Of a DNA stretch of 64,000 nt, positions 10,632-22,978 are shown in pieces. The first letter of the stretch is position 1. Every line of letters begins with the position of its first letter. The notes beneath the pieces were generated by a model that was given only the letters and a program-made list of their open reading frames with translations, made no database searches and was not told where the DNA came from. The translations under genes were made by a program, and so were the position numbers. Source of the DNA: Arbacia lixula (taxonomy: Eukaryota; Echinodermata; Echinoidea; Arbacioida; Arbaciidae); the NCBI GenBank assembly GCA_963669155.1, contig OZ022588.1, forward strand, positions 12,500,131-12,564,130. The letters run 5' to 3'.

Positions 10632-10800
10632 CTGGGGGCATTTCGTGAAAGTTGTCAGCACTGACAATTTGTCTTTCTCTGACAGTTACCATAGTAACAG
10701 AGACTAGTGCCTCTCAGCCAATCAAAACCGAGGATTTCATTGAAATTGTCAGCACTGACTCTTTAGTCAGTGCTGACAACTTTCATGAAATGCCCCCCAG
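10632..10800. repeat. Fold-back MITE, about 169 bp
   Basis: The left arm begins ctgggggcatttcgtgaaag and the right arm ends ctttcatgaaatgcccccca; the arms are near-perfect inverse copies for about 35 bp. A second inverted repeat around gtcagcactgact lies in the right half. This is the structure of a non-autonomous DNA element. Confidence 0.8.
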
Positions 10801-11810
10801 GAAATAACAAAATTATGTACAGTGTTGCACATCTAACTAGTATGTACCATAAAACAGTCATAATTCAACAATGTGCAAAGAACTATAAATCTCTATGGTG
10901 ATTATGACAAATTCATGAATTTGAAATGGTTCTCCCTTTGCTAATAAAGGGTTGATTCCTTCATATATATTCTTACTCCTTGAAAGAAAACAAGCTGGAC
11001 AATTCTGACAATTCAAAGTGAATTTTGAATGGATCGACAGCTGGTTGGTGATGTAAAATTCCAAAATAAATCAGCTTCCTTTAACAAACAGCATTCACTC
11101 AGTCTCCCATCAATTTAAAACCTTCACCAAAAAAAAAAATGTGAAGACTGTGTGTAATACCCTGTGTTTGGTTTAATACACAACCATTCAAATGCTAGAT
11201 TGCCTGCTTCAATAATCCACACAATGCATCGTGCCGCTTGGCAGCAAATGAGAAACTGGTAGAGCGGAATGGTGGTGGATTTGTGGCTGTGTGTTTAATC
11301 GCGATCAGGGTCGCAGAGCACAGTCACACAGAAAACTCACAATCAATAAACTCAACACTTGCGAATCATTTCTGCCCTGAATGGAGATCACAATGGGGGC
11401 TTTTACCAACTTAAGCCCTGGTGTGATGGGGTGGGGAGAGGCAGACTCGAGTGATTGTTTGGGATGGCAAAGGGACGGGAATGTGAAGGATGAGTGGGAA
11501 TGAAAAATGAAATGTGGCAAGTTGAAACAGACAAAGCAACTTGCGGCACCTTAAAACAAGCAAGCGTGCATGTCTTGTGAACTATATCGGGAATATTCCT
11601 ACAACATGCAGGTGATATGTAACAAGACTTCTTAATCAAATACGGTGCCATTTTCAGCAGTACTTGTATTGAAAAAGTGGGCTCACGGCAATTTAGTATC
11701 AGTAAAAAGAAATAGGATCCTTTTCCATGTGCACTTGATACATCATTAGAAAGATGTTTTTACACACATACCTCTATGAACAAAAATAATTCTGTTGTCA
11801 AAAACAGAAA

Positions 11811-11971
11811 AAGAGCATGAGAGAGCATCTCGAAATTTAAATCACAAAATCAAAATTTTAAAAGATCATAACTTTCTTCTTCTTTTTTTTGTTGTCAAAC
11901 TTTCACAAATATGTTTCTTCCGTGTATCTGCTTGTATCAAAGCCAATGTCAGGGTGGATGATCCCTTTAAG
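11811..11971. repeat. Interspersed repeat family A, copy 2
   Basis: Matches family A: gagagcatctcg at the left, ataactttctt in the middle, atatgtttcttccgtgt, and gggtggatgatccctttaa at the right. Diverged from the copy at 10118. Confidence 0.7.
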
Positions 11972-12248
11972 CACTCGCTGCCTTTCTTCTCAAGCCAATA
12001 GGAAGTAATTACAATAACAGTTACTGTACTTTGGATTCTTGGGCCCCCACTGGGTCTCCAACACAAAGCTGGAGCGATACGCCTTTCTTGCCATTCACTG
12101 ACCTGTGCTTTCCTCTCTCCCTTTGTAAAGTCACCAGCTCAACGATAGCCTTGTTTCCAGGCTGTGGAAGGTGGAGTCACATTCTTATCAACGCACAATC
12201 ACAACTAAGTCTGGAGTGTTTCACTTCTGGATAAATTTGGACCTACAT

Positions 12249-12446
12249 GTAAAAGTTTGTGTGTATCAGATAACTAATTTAGATCACATCAGTGACGATT
12301 GTGTATCACCCCTAGTGCCATCAAAGTGACATTCATAATTCATGATGTTTCTGGCAGAACAGAAGTTGTGGGTTGACCTGTGTGATGCACAACAGCAATT
12401 GTTGTACATGTAATTCTGAATTATCTGATACACACAAATCTTAAGA
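12249..12446. repeat. MITE family B, copy 1
   Basis: Inverted ends gtgtgtatcagataa and ttatctgatacacac bound about 198 bp. The interior (gtttctggcagaacagaagttgtgggttg) matches the element at 25446. No coding capacity. Confidence 0.8.
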
Positions 12447-14063
12447 TCCAAACTTGTCCAAAAGTGACAATGTCATTAAATACTCTCTGGATTATTACAA
12501 GAAATTTAATTGCTGAAATGTCACAAAACCTGCTTGATTATATGATGTGTCCATATCATTTTGATTCATCTTGTAACTTATTTGGGGGTTTTTTTTTCAA
12601 AAGTGTCAAAAGTTGTTGATAACACCTACATGTACATGTAGTTGCAGTTGTGGTTTGCATGCAGCAGAGCATCTGACAGAAAAAAGCCTCCACAGCCTTG
12701 ATTGTAGGCTACATACCATCAGAGAGAACAAGACAAGACTTCACACTCCAATGCTGGGCAAGGGGGATTTTCAACAGAATCACGTTCCATTTTAACTTGT
12801 CTGCTTTGCCACCACAGTACTTTTTTTAATAGGTTACATGTCTCAACGAGCGAGATTTTTATCAGCACCTAAATAGTGTGCATACAGATAAAAGACGAGT
12901 GATAAAATGATAACCTTGATAACGATCTCTCACTCAGAGATTTGGTATCTCTTTTCTTCTTGGGGGAAAAAGGGGGAACAAGAACTGGTATGTGTTGCCA
13001 GAAAGAAACTTGACAATATTTCAAGCTATTAATTTTGTGTGGCAGATTGTGGGACGCTTTGTCGGCCATAGTTCATGAGCAAGAACCTTGACTTCACATT
13101 CTTTTACACATGGTGAGTCAGGGAAAAAATTAATTCAAAATTTTTTTTGGGGGGGGGGCTACTTTTTGAGCACATTGACCATTTTGGCTGCAATTTTACA
13201 TTGTGTTTTTTTTTCCCCTGCTGTGAGTTAATCTAAGATGAACTGCAAGTTGCACAGAAATTTGCTTCAAACACAATTTTGGCACTTTCCTGCACTTTCC
13301 AAGAAATGATGCGTGTACCATACAGGTTCATAGTCAGACACAACCAACGAGTAGTATCCACATCTAGAGACATCCCTGATGCTCCAGAGTGCATTGAATT
13401 GGCTTCCAAGTTGTAACAGTCAGTGAACATGTACTTGCCATCACACACATCGCAGCGTCAATGCCCCACATCAATTTCAATAATGAACACATCTTAAAAG
13501 GCATTAATTCCTTTTTTCCATTGCAACCCATTTCACGCTAATTAAGTTTGACTGACATATTGATCAATTGCTACTTAAGCAAAAAGTCAGGAAACAATCA
13601 ATTTACAGTATATACAGATGAAATTTCATTCACAATTTGTGCAACATGGCGATCATGAATTATTCAGAAGTAGTCTCTATCATACATGTAGGAATGACAA
13701 ACATGTGAAAGGTGAAGTCCACCCTGAAGTTTAGTTTGTTTTCATTAAAGCCGAAACAGAAAAGCACCAAATTAGTGACGGTTTTCAACTTCTTAATTTT
13801 CTTCAATTTGTCATTTGCAAGCAGCTTCTCTGCTGGAAGTTGTGTAGAATTTACTTTTGAAAATGTCCATGATTTACTGTAATTATCATGTAGACAAACC
13901 CAACATACTTATTCCAATGACAAAATTAATTATATCGAATCAATACAGTTTCATGTTGCTATATTTGGCATCCCATAAAGTTAATCCAGGTTCAGTACAC
14001 CCATTAACATTAAATCTCTGTTCAGAATATGGGTCCATTGTATTCGTCATTCACTTACTACAG
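12447..14063. other. No gene seen; one low-copy repeat
   Basis: AT-rich DNA. The segment near 13130-13215 (ggggctactttttgagcacatt, then ggctgcaattttacat) has a diverged match near 23210-23290, so it is an interspersed repeat. No exon is supported. Confidence 0.5.
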
Positions 14064-14065
14064 TA

Positions 14066-14736
14066 TAGGGTGGCGCACATTAGTATGCATACCTCATGGC
14101 ATTAACCTGACAAAAGTGTTCATAACTTCAATATTTTTCAACAAAACTTCATAATTTTTTCAAAGTACATAGATGAGATAATACACAATTGTATTTATTT
14201 TTAATACTCATCAGTTATTGGCTGCTTACCCCTTGATTTTCACAATTTTTGTTTTTAACAAAAGAAGTGATAAACCTCTTTGCTTGGGCAGTCAATTTGC
14301 TCTTCTTGGCCTTCCGTTTCCTGTCTGAGAGATTAGGCCATTCCTTCTTAGCCCAGGTGGATGTAACAAATCTTTTACTTCTGTTCAATATTTGTGCTAC
14401 TTCTCTAATGCTTTTGCATGCTTGTCGTAGTTGAATTACCCTCTTTCTTTCTGAAACAAAACTTTGCATTTTTCCCCTTGTTTCTTGCCATTTTGATGAT
14501 CCAACAGGTTGACACTGAAAATTCCAATCCTCCAAGAAGAACCTCAAAGTTATAGTCCAAAAGAAACAGCTGTAAATTCATAAAAAATTCTCAAAATTTA
14601 CTCAAAATTTCACAACAGGTAGGCTGCTATCTTAGAAGTGATTGACAGCAGTTTCAGACTGATTGGACCTATATCTACTGAGAGAGAGCAGCATTACACA
14701 ATTAAGAGGGTATGCATACTTATGCGCGTCACCCTA
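14066..14736. mobile_element. Tc1/mariner-like deletion derivative with TA flanks
   Basis: The ends tagggtggcgcacattag… and …gcgcgtcaccctata are inverted repeats matching over about 30 bp (with the inner gtatgcatacc shared), and each end is flanked by TA, the Tc1/mariner target duplication. The 671-bp interior keeps only an N-terminal transposase remnant on the - strand, so the copy cannot be autonomous. Confidence 0.8.
14215..14547 (-). pseudogene. Transposase N-terminal helix-turn-helix remnant
   Basis: The 110-codon frame lies within the terminal-repeat element. It reads RKRVIQLRQACKSIREVAQIL then RSKRFVTSTW, the pattern of a Tc1-type helix-turn-helix DNA-binding domain, followed by a basic Lys/Arg stretch. 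The catalytic DDE/D part is missing and the frame ends at a stop before the element end. This is a relic by family comparison; no activity is expected. Confidence 0.65.
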
Positions 14737-14873
14737 TATATAACTGACTGGTAAAGATTTGTGACTGCATGAGGGCGAAAACGTATACTGTAGGAGCTGC
14801 TTGCATACCAAGCCCAGCCTTATGAAATAAACAGCCTGATATATATGTGTATATACTGCAATTAACCCATTAG

Positions 14874-15359
14874 CCCTGTTCACATACATCGTACCACTAT
14901 TACTACCGATGCACATCGTTAAGAAGGATTTCAGGGAGCCTCTTACAGCACTGTTCATAAACTACGAAAAAGCCGTAATATTGCGGTATTTTGGACATGG
15001 CGGACTAGCCCACACCCCCTAGCAAGGGCAAACATGCGACGATGATGTGTTATGCTAAGCTATACGAGCGTTGCTATTATAAGCAAATCTTATGTCAGAG
15101 CGTGATGCAAAATGACAGCATTTACGGCTATTTTGCAGACGCAGTTTATAACATTCGTTTAAACTGCAATGTTGTGGTATTTTCATTAGTTCTCGATCCT
15201 CAATATGCCACAAATTAGCCAGAAAAAAGGGAATTTAATACCGCATTATTTGAGTGACTCCAGTTCAGATGTATGCATCTATTGGTAATGCATCAGCAAA
15301 ATTGCTGCAAAATGTTGTGCTTTCTTTGCGAGTAGTAGGTGGTGTATATAAACGGGGTA
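14874..15359. repeat. Repeat with accctgttca-type ends, copy 1
   Basis: It begins tagccctgttcacata and ends near tataaacggggtaac, weakly inverted ends that match the element at 20606-21020. The interiors share short words such as attgcggtat. Element limits are approximate. Confidence 0.45.
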
Positions 15360-16347
15360 ACTAAGGAAAAATACTCTTTTACTGGGGCTCTTTTTGTATT
15401 TTAGGGGCTGCATCGCACTCCTGTGTCTCATTTTCAATGCTGCAAACTACTGGTGCATGTATGGCCACAATTATGCTCATCTAATATACAGTACAACATG
15501 AATCATCTTTTTACTGATGTCTCAACTGCATTGCGTACATTATGCTAGGTAGAGTACATTACACATTATCATCACACAGTGCAGTGCACATTCCCTACGC
15601 GCAATGCTGCACATGTTAGTCCACTGCCACTGACGTGTACAACTCCTGTACACCGCACATGTCAACAAGCATTACTGCACATCTCCCCACACACTGTATC
15701 CCTGTTACCTGAGACGATTTTAAGCCTACTGTACTTTACAATGTCTGCTGATTGTGTTGTGTTCAGCTCAGCTTAGGGCGTGCACGGCTCACTGACTCAT
15801 ACCAAACCACTGGGGACATGTGTCTTCAAGACTTCTCTCTCTCATGGATTCATGAAGGGATCAAGATTAAGAGTCATTCTTCTCCTTGTCTCGGAATTCT
15901 ACATTTATACTACTCTGCTATTTCTAGGTGATTGAAAGTTTAGGTTAAAACTAGACAAGTGTTTCAGTATCATCCTGAATCGGAGTACATCCACACACAC
16001 ATGTAGCAAACTCCCTCACTCTATGTCCCTCCCCCCCCCCACCCTTTGCCCATCCCCCACCCCTCACTCCCCACCCTCCATCTCTCCGCCCCCCCCCCCC
16101 TCCCCTCTCACTTCCACACCTCAGAAAAAACATCTCCAGCAAAAACAACTCCACTCACAGTGAAGTCCTTTTCTTACTATAATTTTCGCTTAAGATAACA
16201 TTACAATTTCTTTAAATAAAGGATTAGAGATTTCACAGCCATCATAAGCATCATCTTTGTTTTTTTCATTGTACACAGTAGAATTAGGGATCATGTTCGA
16301 TTATTCAACTAAGACGTTAATCATGTCCGCAAAGAAAGTATCCCTCG
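15360..16347. other. No gene seen; C-rich tract at 16020-16110
   Basis: Unremarkable DNA apart from a C-rich, pyrimidine-biased tract (16027-16107). No exon supported. Confidence 0.5.
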
Positions 16348-16348
16348 G

Positions 16349-16848
16349 AGCGTCTTCATTAGCCCGATCTGACAAAATATGGACCCTGAAACTAGCCTGA
16401 AATTGCGTTTGCGTTAAATCAACTTGATGTTCGCGCACGCGCAGTGTGTGACAGAAATTGACTTGGGTAGCAAGCTACTGCCGTGAGCTCACCTTAACGC
16501 ACGTACAAAGACCTAACGTAAACACTATCTCAGCTGTTCCACGTGCTTAGGAAGGCACACTGATGCATGATGGGAACAAGAAATGTTCAGGCTTGTGAAA
16601 ACGCTCTGCGAAATTGTGAGGTAGTTCATGAATTAGCTCGCTATTTGGCCATCTAGCCCAAGATTTCTTGGGAAATTTTCTCAACCAAATAGCTAAATGT
16701 AGCTACATACATGTATTTCGCTTATCTGGCTAATGGGAGATGCTGGCTATTGAAGATGCAAATCGCTAGCTATTTTGTGATCTGGCTAGCTATCCTGATC
16801 ACGAAATAGGTACCTATTTCGCCAGATCAGGCTAATGAACACGTCCCT
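16349..16848. repeat. Fold-back MITE family C, copy 1 (about 500 bp)
   Basis: The left end is gcgtcttcattagcccgatc; the right end reads gccagatcaggctaatgaacacg, its inverse. The interior carries nested inverted segments (cccaagatttcttggg, tagctagc-type words). Copies or fragments lie at 21585, 22149 and 22907. Confidence 0.75.
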
Positions 16849-17127
16849 TGTATAACTACAGACTGGGAAGTGAAAGGCCTGGATTAAACACTGTATCTAG
16901 CCAAAGGTCACGCTACAATCAAATGTGGGATAAGATTGGTAAAGCCGCTTTCTTTTCTCACAGCTAAGGAATTTCTTTCTTCTTTACACCAAGAATTGGT
17001 CCCTTGTGGAAATTGTGAGAATTTGTTCTGCATTATTGTTCTCTACGTTCATCATGTGCATTGTACATGTACAGTATGGATGAAATCCAAATAAATAAGA
17101 ATTCACAGAATTGTGAACATGTTGTCT

Positions 17128-17141
17128 ATGTGTGTGTGTGT

Positions 17142-17180
<39 letters not shown>
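17128..17180. repeat. (TG)n microsatellite
   Basis: Almost pure TG dinucleotides. Both strands give artefactual Cys/Val or His/Thr frames that are not genes. Confidence 0.95.
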
Positions 17181-17181
<1 letters not shown>

Positions 17182-17744
17182 ACACACGTTCAGTATTGAA
17201 AACACCATACACACAAACATGTACAGCAAAACACTGAAATCCTTCCTTACTTGCAGAGTTAAGGCAAGCAAGCCAAATGGCATCACAAGGATCAAACAAT
17301 CTCCTTTTCCACAAAGAAAAAAAAAAAGAGACAGATGCCCAACAAAAACGCTACATGTAGCCTAGACTGTATAAATATACACTAACAAAGGAAGACGTCT
17401 GCCTTCTCCCCTCTCACACCACTGCATCAAGCTCCAATTCACTCCCCATAAATAACAAAAATTGAGGGGGAAAAACAGTTATTTGGCAAGGCCGCCAAGC
17501 CATGCATGCATGATATTATATTGGCCTATCGCTCGCCCTTTCCAAGTCAATTGCGCGTAGAGTCTGTGAGCCCATATCACAACCATTAATTTAATCGAAT
17601 CACAAAAGGCATTCAAATCACCCTTCAATTGGAGTCATTCATGTGCGGAAGGCCGCTGGAGGAGCAGGAGGAGTGAATGATTGGGTGGCGTACCCATACC
17701 CCATACGTACACCCCCCCCCCCCAAAAAAAAAAAAAAAAATGCT

Positions 17745-18065
17745 CTCTTTCTCTCTCTCTCTCTCACTGTCTCTCTATCTCTCTCCCTGTCTCTGCCTCT
17801 CTTTCTCTCTCTTTCTCTTTCTTTCTCTTTCTGCATCTCTGTTTCTTTGTCTGTCTCTCTGTCTCTCTCTCTCTGTCTCTGTCTCTCTTCCTGTTTCTGT
17901 TTCTCTCTCTGTCTCTCTCTCCCTCTTCTCTCTCTCTCTCCCTCTCCCCCTCTCTCTCTCTCTCTCTCTCTTTCTTTCTCTCTCTCTCTCTCTCTCTCCC
18001 TCTCTCTCTCTCTCCCTCCCTCTCTCTCTCCCCCTCTCACCCTCTGCCTCTCTCTCCTTCTCTGT
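17745..18065. repeat. (CT)n-rich microsatellite block
   Basis: About 320 bp of CT repeats with TTTC and CCCT variants, preceded by a C-run and an A-run at 17711-17740. All long frames in it are low-complexity Ser/Leu or Arg/Glu artefacts. Confidence 0.95.
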
Positions 18066-18339
18066 CACCCAAAAGTAAAGCAACGACTGCAACTCTCCCA
18101 AACAGGGCAGCGCAGAGCTGAGGCTCTCCTCCCATACATTGCAGTTTGTGCGCAGTAAGGAGAGCCATTTTGTGCCTGGAATGGACTGCCTGTGGGCTTG
18201 CAAGGTTAGGGGTAATTGGCAGAATGGGACCGAGACTGGGATGGGAATGGGGCATAATAAAGCTTGATTTGAGCATGTCTGAAATGGTTAGTCTTTGATT
18301 TCCCCATCATCATTATCATCATCTCAGTGTGCCTTCATA

Positions 18340-18342
<3 letters not shown>

Positions 18343-18372
<30 letters not shown>
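18343..18372. repeat. (AC)n microsatellite
   Basis: About 15 AC dinucleotides. Confidence 0.95.
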
Positions 18373-18375
<3 letters not shown>

Positions 18376-18580
18376 TAGTCTCTTCCCTTTGTCTATCCAC
18401 ACTCTCCACTCCTTCTGTTTTCATTTTTCTATCTCTTGATGCCTTTCTCCTAAGTTCTTGTACATGTGTATGTAAATAAACTTTGATCATGTTAATCTAC
18501 ATATAATCTACATTCATGTTCTCCTCTATAGTATATCCCTATTCTCTAACCTGACACGCCACCCCCCCCCCTCTCCATGC

Positions 18581-18581
<1 letters not shown>

Positions 18582-18644
<63 letters not shown>
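18582..18644. repeat. (CT)n microsatellite
   Basis: About 31 perfect CT dinucleotides. Confidence 0.95.
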
Positions 18645-18646
<2 letters not shown>

Positions 18647-19282
18647 ACGTACATCGTACATGTACATGTATGTCTCCATGCACATACGTCCAGTCCTCTA
18701 CATACATGGGGATTGATGCACAGCATGTCACTCATTCAAACCAGGAGACTTGAAGAATGTGCCTTGACATGGCGAGTACACAACGGCATGCTCATTCAGT
18801 GTACACTACCATAGGCACCATTCAACTACATTATACATACTGTAAATGATCGCAGGAAATCTCTCCTAGAGTACTCTCCTAAGAAACAAGTTCCTTGAAG
18901 ACCATCACACGATAAGGAGTACCGGTAATGATTTTATACGAATCATTATCATTGCCATCATCTTCAGGATATCTTTATCGAAATGAATCCTTATTGATCA
19001 AACACCATCACCATCAACAAAACATCATTTTTTATAGAGAATAAATGTAAGAACAGAACACATTTCATACTCATTGTTGCCTATTGAATGCATTGTAATT
19101 GTACATACACTGCATATAACGCAAGGAGAAAAAAAATGCTGGTTCAATCAAGTTTACAAAATCATCAATAAAATAACAACAAATATAGTGATAACAACAT
19201 GAATGATGATCAAAAACACCACAAATGAGAAAGCTAATTGAGCATGAAAGTAGTGTTGTCATATCCACTGTTATGCAGGTTT

Positions 19283-19425
19283 CTGGTTCTAAACAGCATC
19301 ACTCAAGTGAGTTTCACTGCCGGTCCGACATTGTCTAGTGGGCTAGTGTCGGGCACTCCCATAGAGAGTTTCTGCAGTGAGCATCCCCGTTTGCTCTATC
19401 CACATACATGCAATTTAGAACCAGT
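19283..19425. repeat. Repeat family D, copy 1
   Basis: The ends ctggttctaaa and tttagaaccag are inverted. The interior holds ccggtccgacattgtctagtgggctagtgtcgggcactcc-type sequence, shared with copies at 45032 (reversed) and 52396. It ends about 46 bp from the donor side of the betaglycan-like exon at 19471. Confidence 0.8.
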
Positions 19426-19470
19426 TGTCTTGACAACATGACACTACAGAAAGAGGCGCAATTGTCTTAC

Positions 19471-19793
19471 CACAAACTTGAAGAGGAGCGGTCCGACATG
19501 CTCGGTCACGACCTGCCAGTGGACGGGGTACAGGGAGTTGAGTACTACCAGCTTGGCCCGCATGTTCCAGTGCGCCGTGCGCGGCCCGATGTGCAGCTTC
19601 ACCACGCTGTCCGTGTGGAGCAGGTCTGCCTCCGACGACTTCAGGTTGATGACGTGGGTCTCCGATGACGACGGATCTGCCTGGACTGTGCAGCCCACCA
19701 TGGGCGAGGGCGCCGAGTAAAAGGCCTCCACGTACGGAGACACGTACGACATCTGGACATTGCAAGTCTGCTGGTTGGTAGTGGCTGAAATGA
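19471..19793 (-). CDS. TGFBR3: Betaglycan-like co-receptor, exon 2 (start of the extracellular orphan domain)
   Basis: On the - strand the exon follows tttctttcag and ends at ttgtg|gtaagac; it is 323 nt long. Spliced after the signal-peptide exon (phase 1) it reads on for 107 more codons and ends in phase 0. The protein shows the N-terminal betaglycan pattern: a Cys soon after the signal peptide, V-E-A-F-Y-S…GC, then a T-H-V-I-N-L-K strand, V-K-L-H-I-G, and V-V-L-N-S-L-Y-P-V-H-W-Q-V near the end. This aligns by eye with vertebrate betaglycan (EVHVLNL, VTLHLN, LLNSPHPLVW). Betaglycan binds TGF-beta family ligands at the cell surface and presents them to signalling receptors. Endoglin shares the orphan domain and is the main alternative. 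Later exons were not found. Confidence 0.72.
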
Positions 19794-20605
19794 CTGAAAG
19801 AAAAAACGAATAATAACAATGAATTTTGAACAATCTTATCATGGAAACATTTGAAAGGACATCACAAGGAGCAAACCTTAATGTACAGTTACATGTACAA
19901 ACTACTCAACTGATGTCAGAAGCTTTGCTGAAATGGCTTTTCGAGTGCAAAATGTTGTAAAAACAGGTCATTTGCGACCCGATTTGCGACCCGATTTGAA
20001 ATTAGCATGATTTTTGCTCCAACTTGAAAGATTTTTACATTTTGAAAAAAATAGAGTTGCCAATTTAAAAGCCCAATAGTGATCAGTTTTGCTCTAAAAA
20101 TGCCTTCATCCTGAATGAGTTAAGGGCGAGCCATGTTTGTTGAACAGGGATGCCACATAAAACATGTACAGTATACATGTACATGTATGTACCTTTTAGC
20201 CCAGGACTTAAGAGTCACTGAAAATTAACCCAATTACCCAAGCACTGCGGAATCATACTTAATCATTTCAAATATTTATAAGTAGGGTGGGCCAGTCAAT
20301 AAGTGGTCTCCATGAGGCCCAGGTGAAAAAATATGATTACATATATGTTTGCACTACCATATTCAGCAGTACAGTTTTACTAGTTGGAATACATCTTGTG
20401 CATGTGCACCATTACACTAGTTCCACCGTCACCATCATATCGAGCAGATGCTTGAGAAATGCATTTGTGCATGTCATCTTTCTGAGACGAACAGACAACA
20501 TTGACAATGACTCATCACAGACAGACATGAACCAGAAAACTGCATGTTTTAGAGAAATAATCCACGACTGTTGACACATGTACAGTGTATGCAAACTACC
20601 GATAA

Positions 20606-21020
20606 ACCCTGTTCACACCAAATATCCGCTAAAAAAAAACGCAACATTTGCAGCAATTTTGCCGATGTATTTCCGATAGCTGAGTATATGAACAGTAATC
20701 ACTGAAAGGTGGTATTTGCTTCCTCCTGTTTTCCACTTATGTTGCGACTATTTGGCGGATCGAGACTTACATGTAGTAATATTGCGGTAAGCAAGTCTTA
20801 TAAACTGTGTCCGCAAAATAACCATAAATGTTGTACCTTGTGCATCGCACTCTGGCTATTAGCGGAACAAGTCAGGGGTGTGAATAAAGTCTAGCTGTTC
20901 AAAACACCGCAACATTACGTCTTTTTCGGTGTAATGTTTTTAGAGGCTCGCTAGAAACTTCCATAAACATGCATCTGTAATAATAACGGTATTATCATGA
21001 TTATGATCTGAACGGGGGTA
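20606..21020. repeat. Repeat with accctgttca-type ends, copy 2
   Basis: It starts aaccctgttcacacc and ends atctgaacgggggta, weakly inverted ends like the block at 14874-15359. The word aacatttgcagcaattttgc also occurs near 10462 after accctgttcata, so a third fragment lies there. Confidence 0.5.
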
Positions 21021-21584
21021 TAGAAGAACAAAACACTGATGAGGAGCTCAGATCCAAAAGGTGATACATCCACTTTCCATCAAAATTGAGAATTCACAGA
21101 TAGTTGTAACATTCAGAAAGTCACACTGGGAATTTAAACAAAATATTGGTTACCAAGGGGCCATATTCATGAAACCTTAGTAAGCTAGATTTCTGAATCC
21201 CACTATTTGGGTACCTGTAGTCCGACTGTAAAATTACAAGCAAACATCTGTTAAAAACAAAAACAACCGACATACATGTAGGAGTATTTAAACAAATTTG
21301 AGAGTTTTTTGTTCTGTTTAGTGATCACTTGATCACAATACTCTATATGTACAAATGTATGGCCAGGACAGGCTATCAAACCCCACATGGATTTTACCAA
21401 CACAACGCGGAGCATTGGTATCAATGGATGAAAAAAAAAACCTACCCATAGGAATATTGACAGCAGTGTGACCACGCTACTGACAGATTCAAAAGTCTGG
21501 TAACTAATAAAGTGTATTTTAGTAATCTGTCTACAGTGTAACTATCCATCAGTACAAAAAAAATGAAACAGGGGCTCAAGAGGG

Positions 21585-22048
21585 GCGTCTTCATTAGCCC
21601 GATATGGGCAAAATAGCGAGCTTCTTCTGATCGGGTTAGCTAGCCATATCACAAAATAGCTATTTGCGTCTTCATTAGCCAGATCAGGCAAAATAGTGAG
21701 CTATTTGGTCTAGAACATTTCCCAAGAAATCTTGGGCTAGATGGAGCTAGCTCGAGCTAGTTCAGAGCGTCTTCATTAGCCTGAAAATTTCTCGATCCCG
21801 GCATGCATCAGCGCCCACGAGGCATTGTTTACGTAATAGGTTTTTACACGTGCGTGAATGCGAGCTCACAACCGAAGCCATGCGGTCATGGCCTATTCCG
21901 TCACACACTGCTGGTATGTGCGAAACTTGGGATAATTTATGCAACCCGAGCTACATGTAATGAAGACGCGATTGCAACTTCAGGCTAGTTCCCCGGATCA
22001 GCAAAATAGCTCGCTATTTCGTCTGATCGGGCTAATGAAGACGCACCT
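21585..22048. repeat. Fold-back MITE family C, copy 2
   Basis: It begins gcgtcttcattagcccgata and ends cgggctaatgaagacgc, an inverted pair. Internal gcgtcttcattagcc words at 21667 and 21768 suggest nested or partly duplicated copies. It sits in intron 1 of the betaglycan-like gene. Confidence 0.75.
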
Positions 22049-22290
22049 AAGGAGATTTAAAAAGACAAAAAGGTTTGCATGGGGGTCTTTCTTGTTTTGA
22101 AAGTTTGCACAGCGATGCTTTACTGCCACATGAAATGTGGATCAGCATGGATCAGCAAAATAGCTCGCTATTTTGTCTGATCGGGCTAATGAAGACGCAC
22201 CTAAGGAGATTTAAAAAGACAAAAAGGTTTGCATGGGGGTCTTTCTTGTTTTGAAAGTTTGCACAGCGGTGCTTTACTGCCACATGAAAT
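21995..22290. repeat. 154-bp tandem duplication including a MITE end
   Basis: The segment from ggatcagcaaaatagctcgc to tactgccacatgaaat occurs twice, nearly identical, at 21995-22136 and 22149-22290. The first half of each unit is the right end of a family C element; the second half is other DNA. Near identity indicates a recent duplication. Confidence 0.9.
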
Positions 22291-22906
22291 CAACACTAAC
22301 TGCTATCGCACGTACATGTATGTATTTAGTATTCAGTTTCCCCGTGGGCAGCTTTACAAATTTGGGCAAATAAACAAACATTTACACACATGTTTCTGTA
22401 GTGTCAGCAAGATCGATTGAGCACCTTTTTGAAGGAAAAAAATGGCTTTGCACCGTTATTTCACCATAACTAGTTCTGTTTTCACAGCTCAAAAAGTAAA
22501 ATCATGAGTTCCAGACAGGTCTCGAGGAGAGTTCCGCGATAGTAAATTAAAGCAGACGATCGGGACTGCTTTGGGAAATGTGAACAGGAAATTGAATTAG
22601 GGGGAGAGGGGAGATACGGTGGTTTACAACATACACTGGGGATACAAGCTCTGTGATGCTATCACGCCAATCCAACATTAACATGGAACTGTAAATTGGC
22701 TAGATCGCTGATAACAACGGGGGAAGCGCTTTGACCAACTATTAGTCTTAACGCAATAAACAGTAGACAATAGGGAATAGTAGGCTGTGCATTAGCAGGA
22801 TGTGCTGTCTGTCTCCAAGAAATCCAAGCATGACAAAATCTGGGTTTTTGTAACACTGTAATTAATGTACATTGCAACCTTGTAGCAGAATACGAGCACA
22901 AAATGT

Positions 22907-22978
22907 CAACTTCAGGCTAGTTTCCCTAATCATCAAACTAGCTTGCTATTTTGTAAGATCAGGCTAATGCGACGCACC
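22907..22978. repeat. Fragment of MITE family C
   Basis: The sequence cttcaggctagtttccctaa, then gctattttgtaagatcaggctaatg, then gacgcacct matches the right portion of the copy at 21585-22048. Confidence 0.7.

Noticed and set aside
17639..18203. Ser/Leu-rich and Arg/Glu-rich frames of 130-170 codons
   Set aside because: Produced by the (CT)n microsatellite; no complex sequence or splice context.
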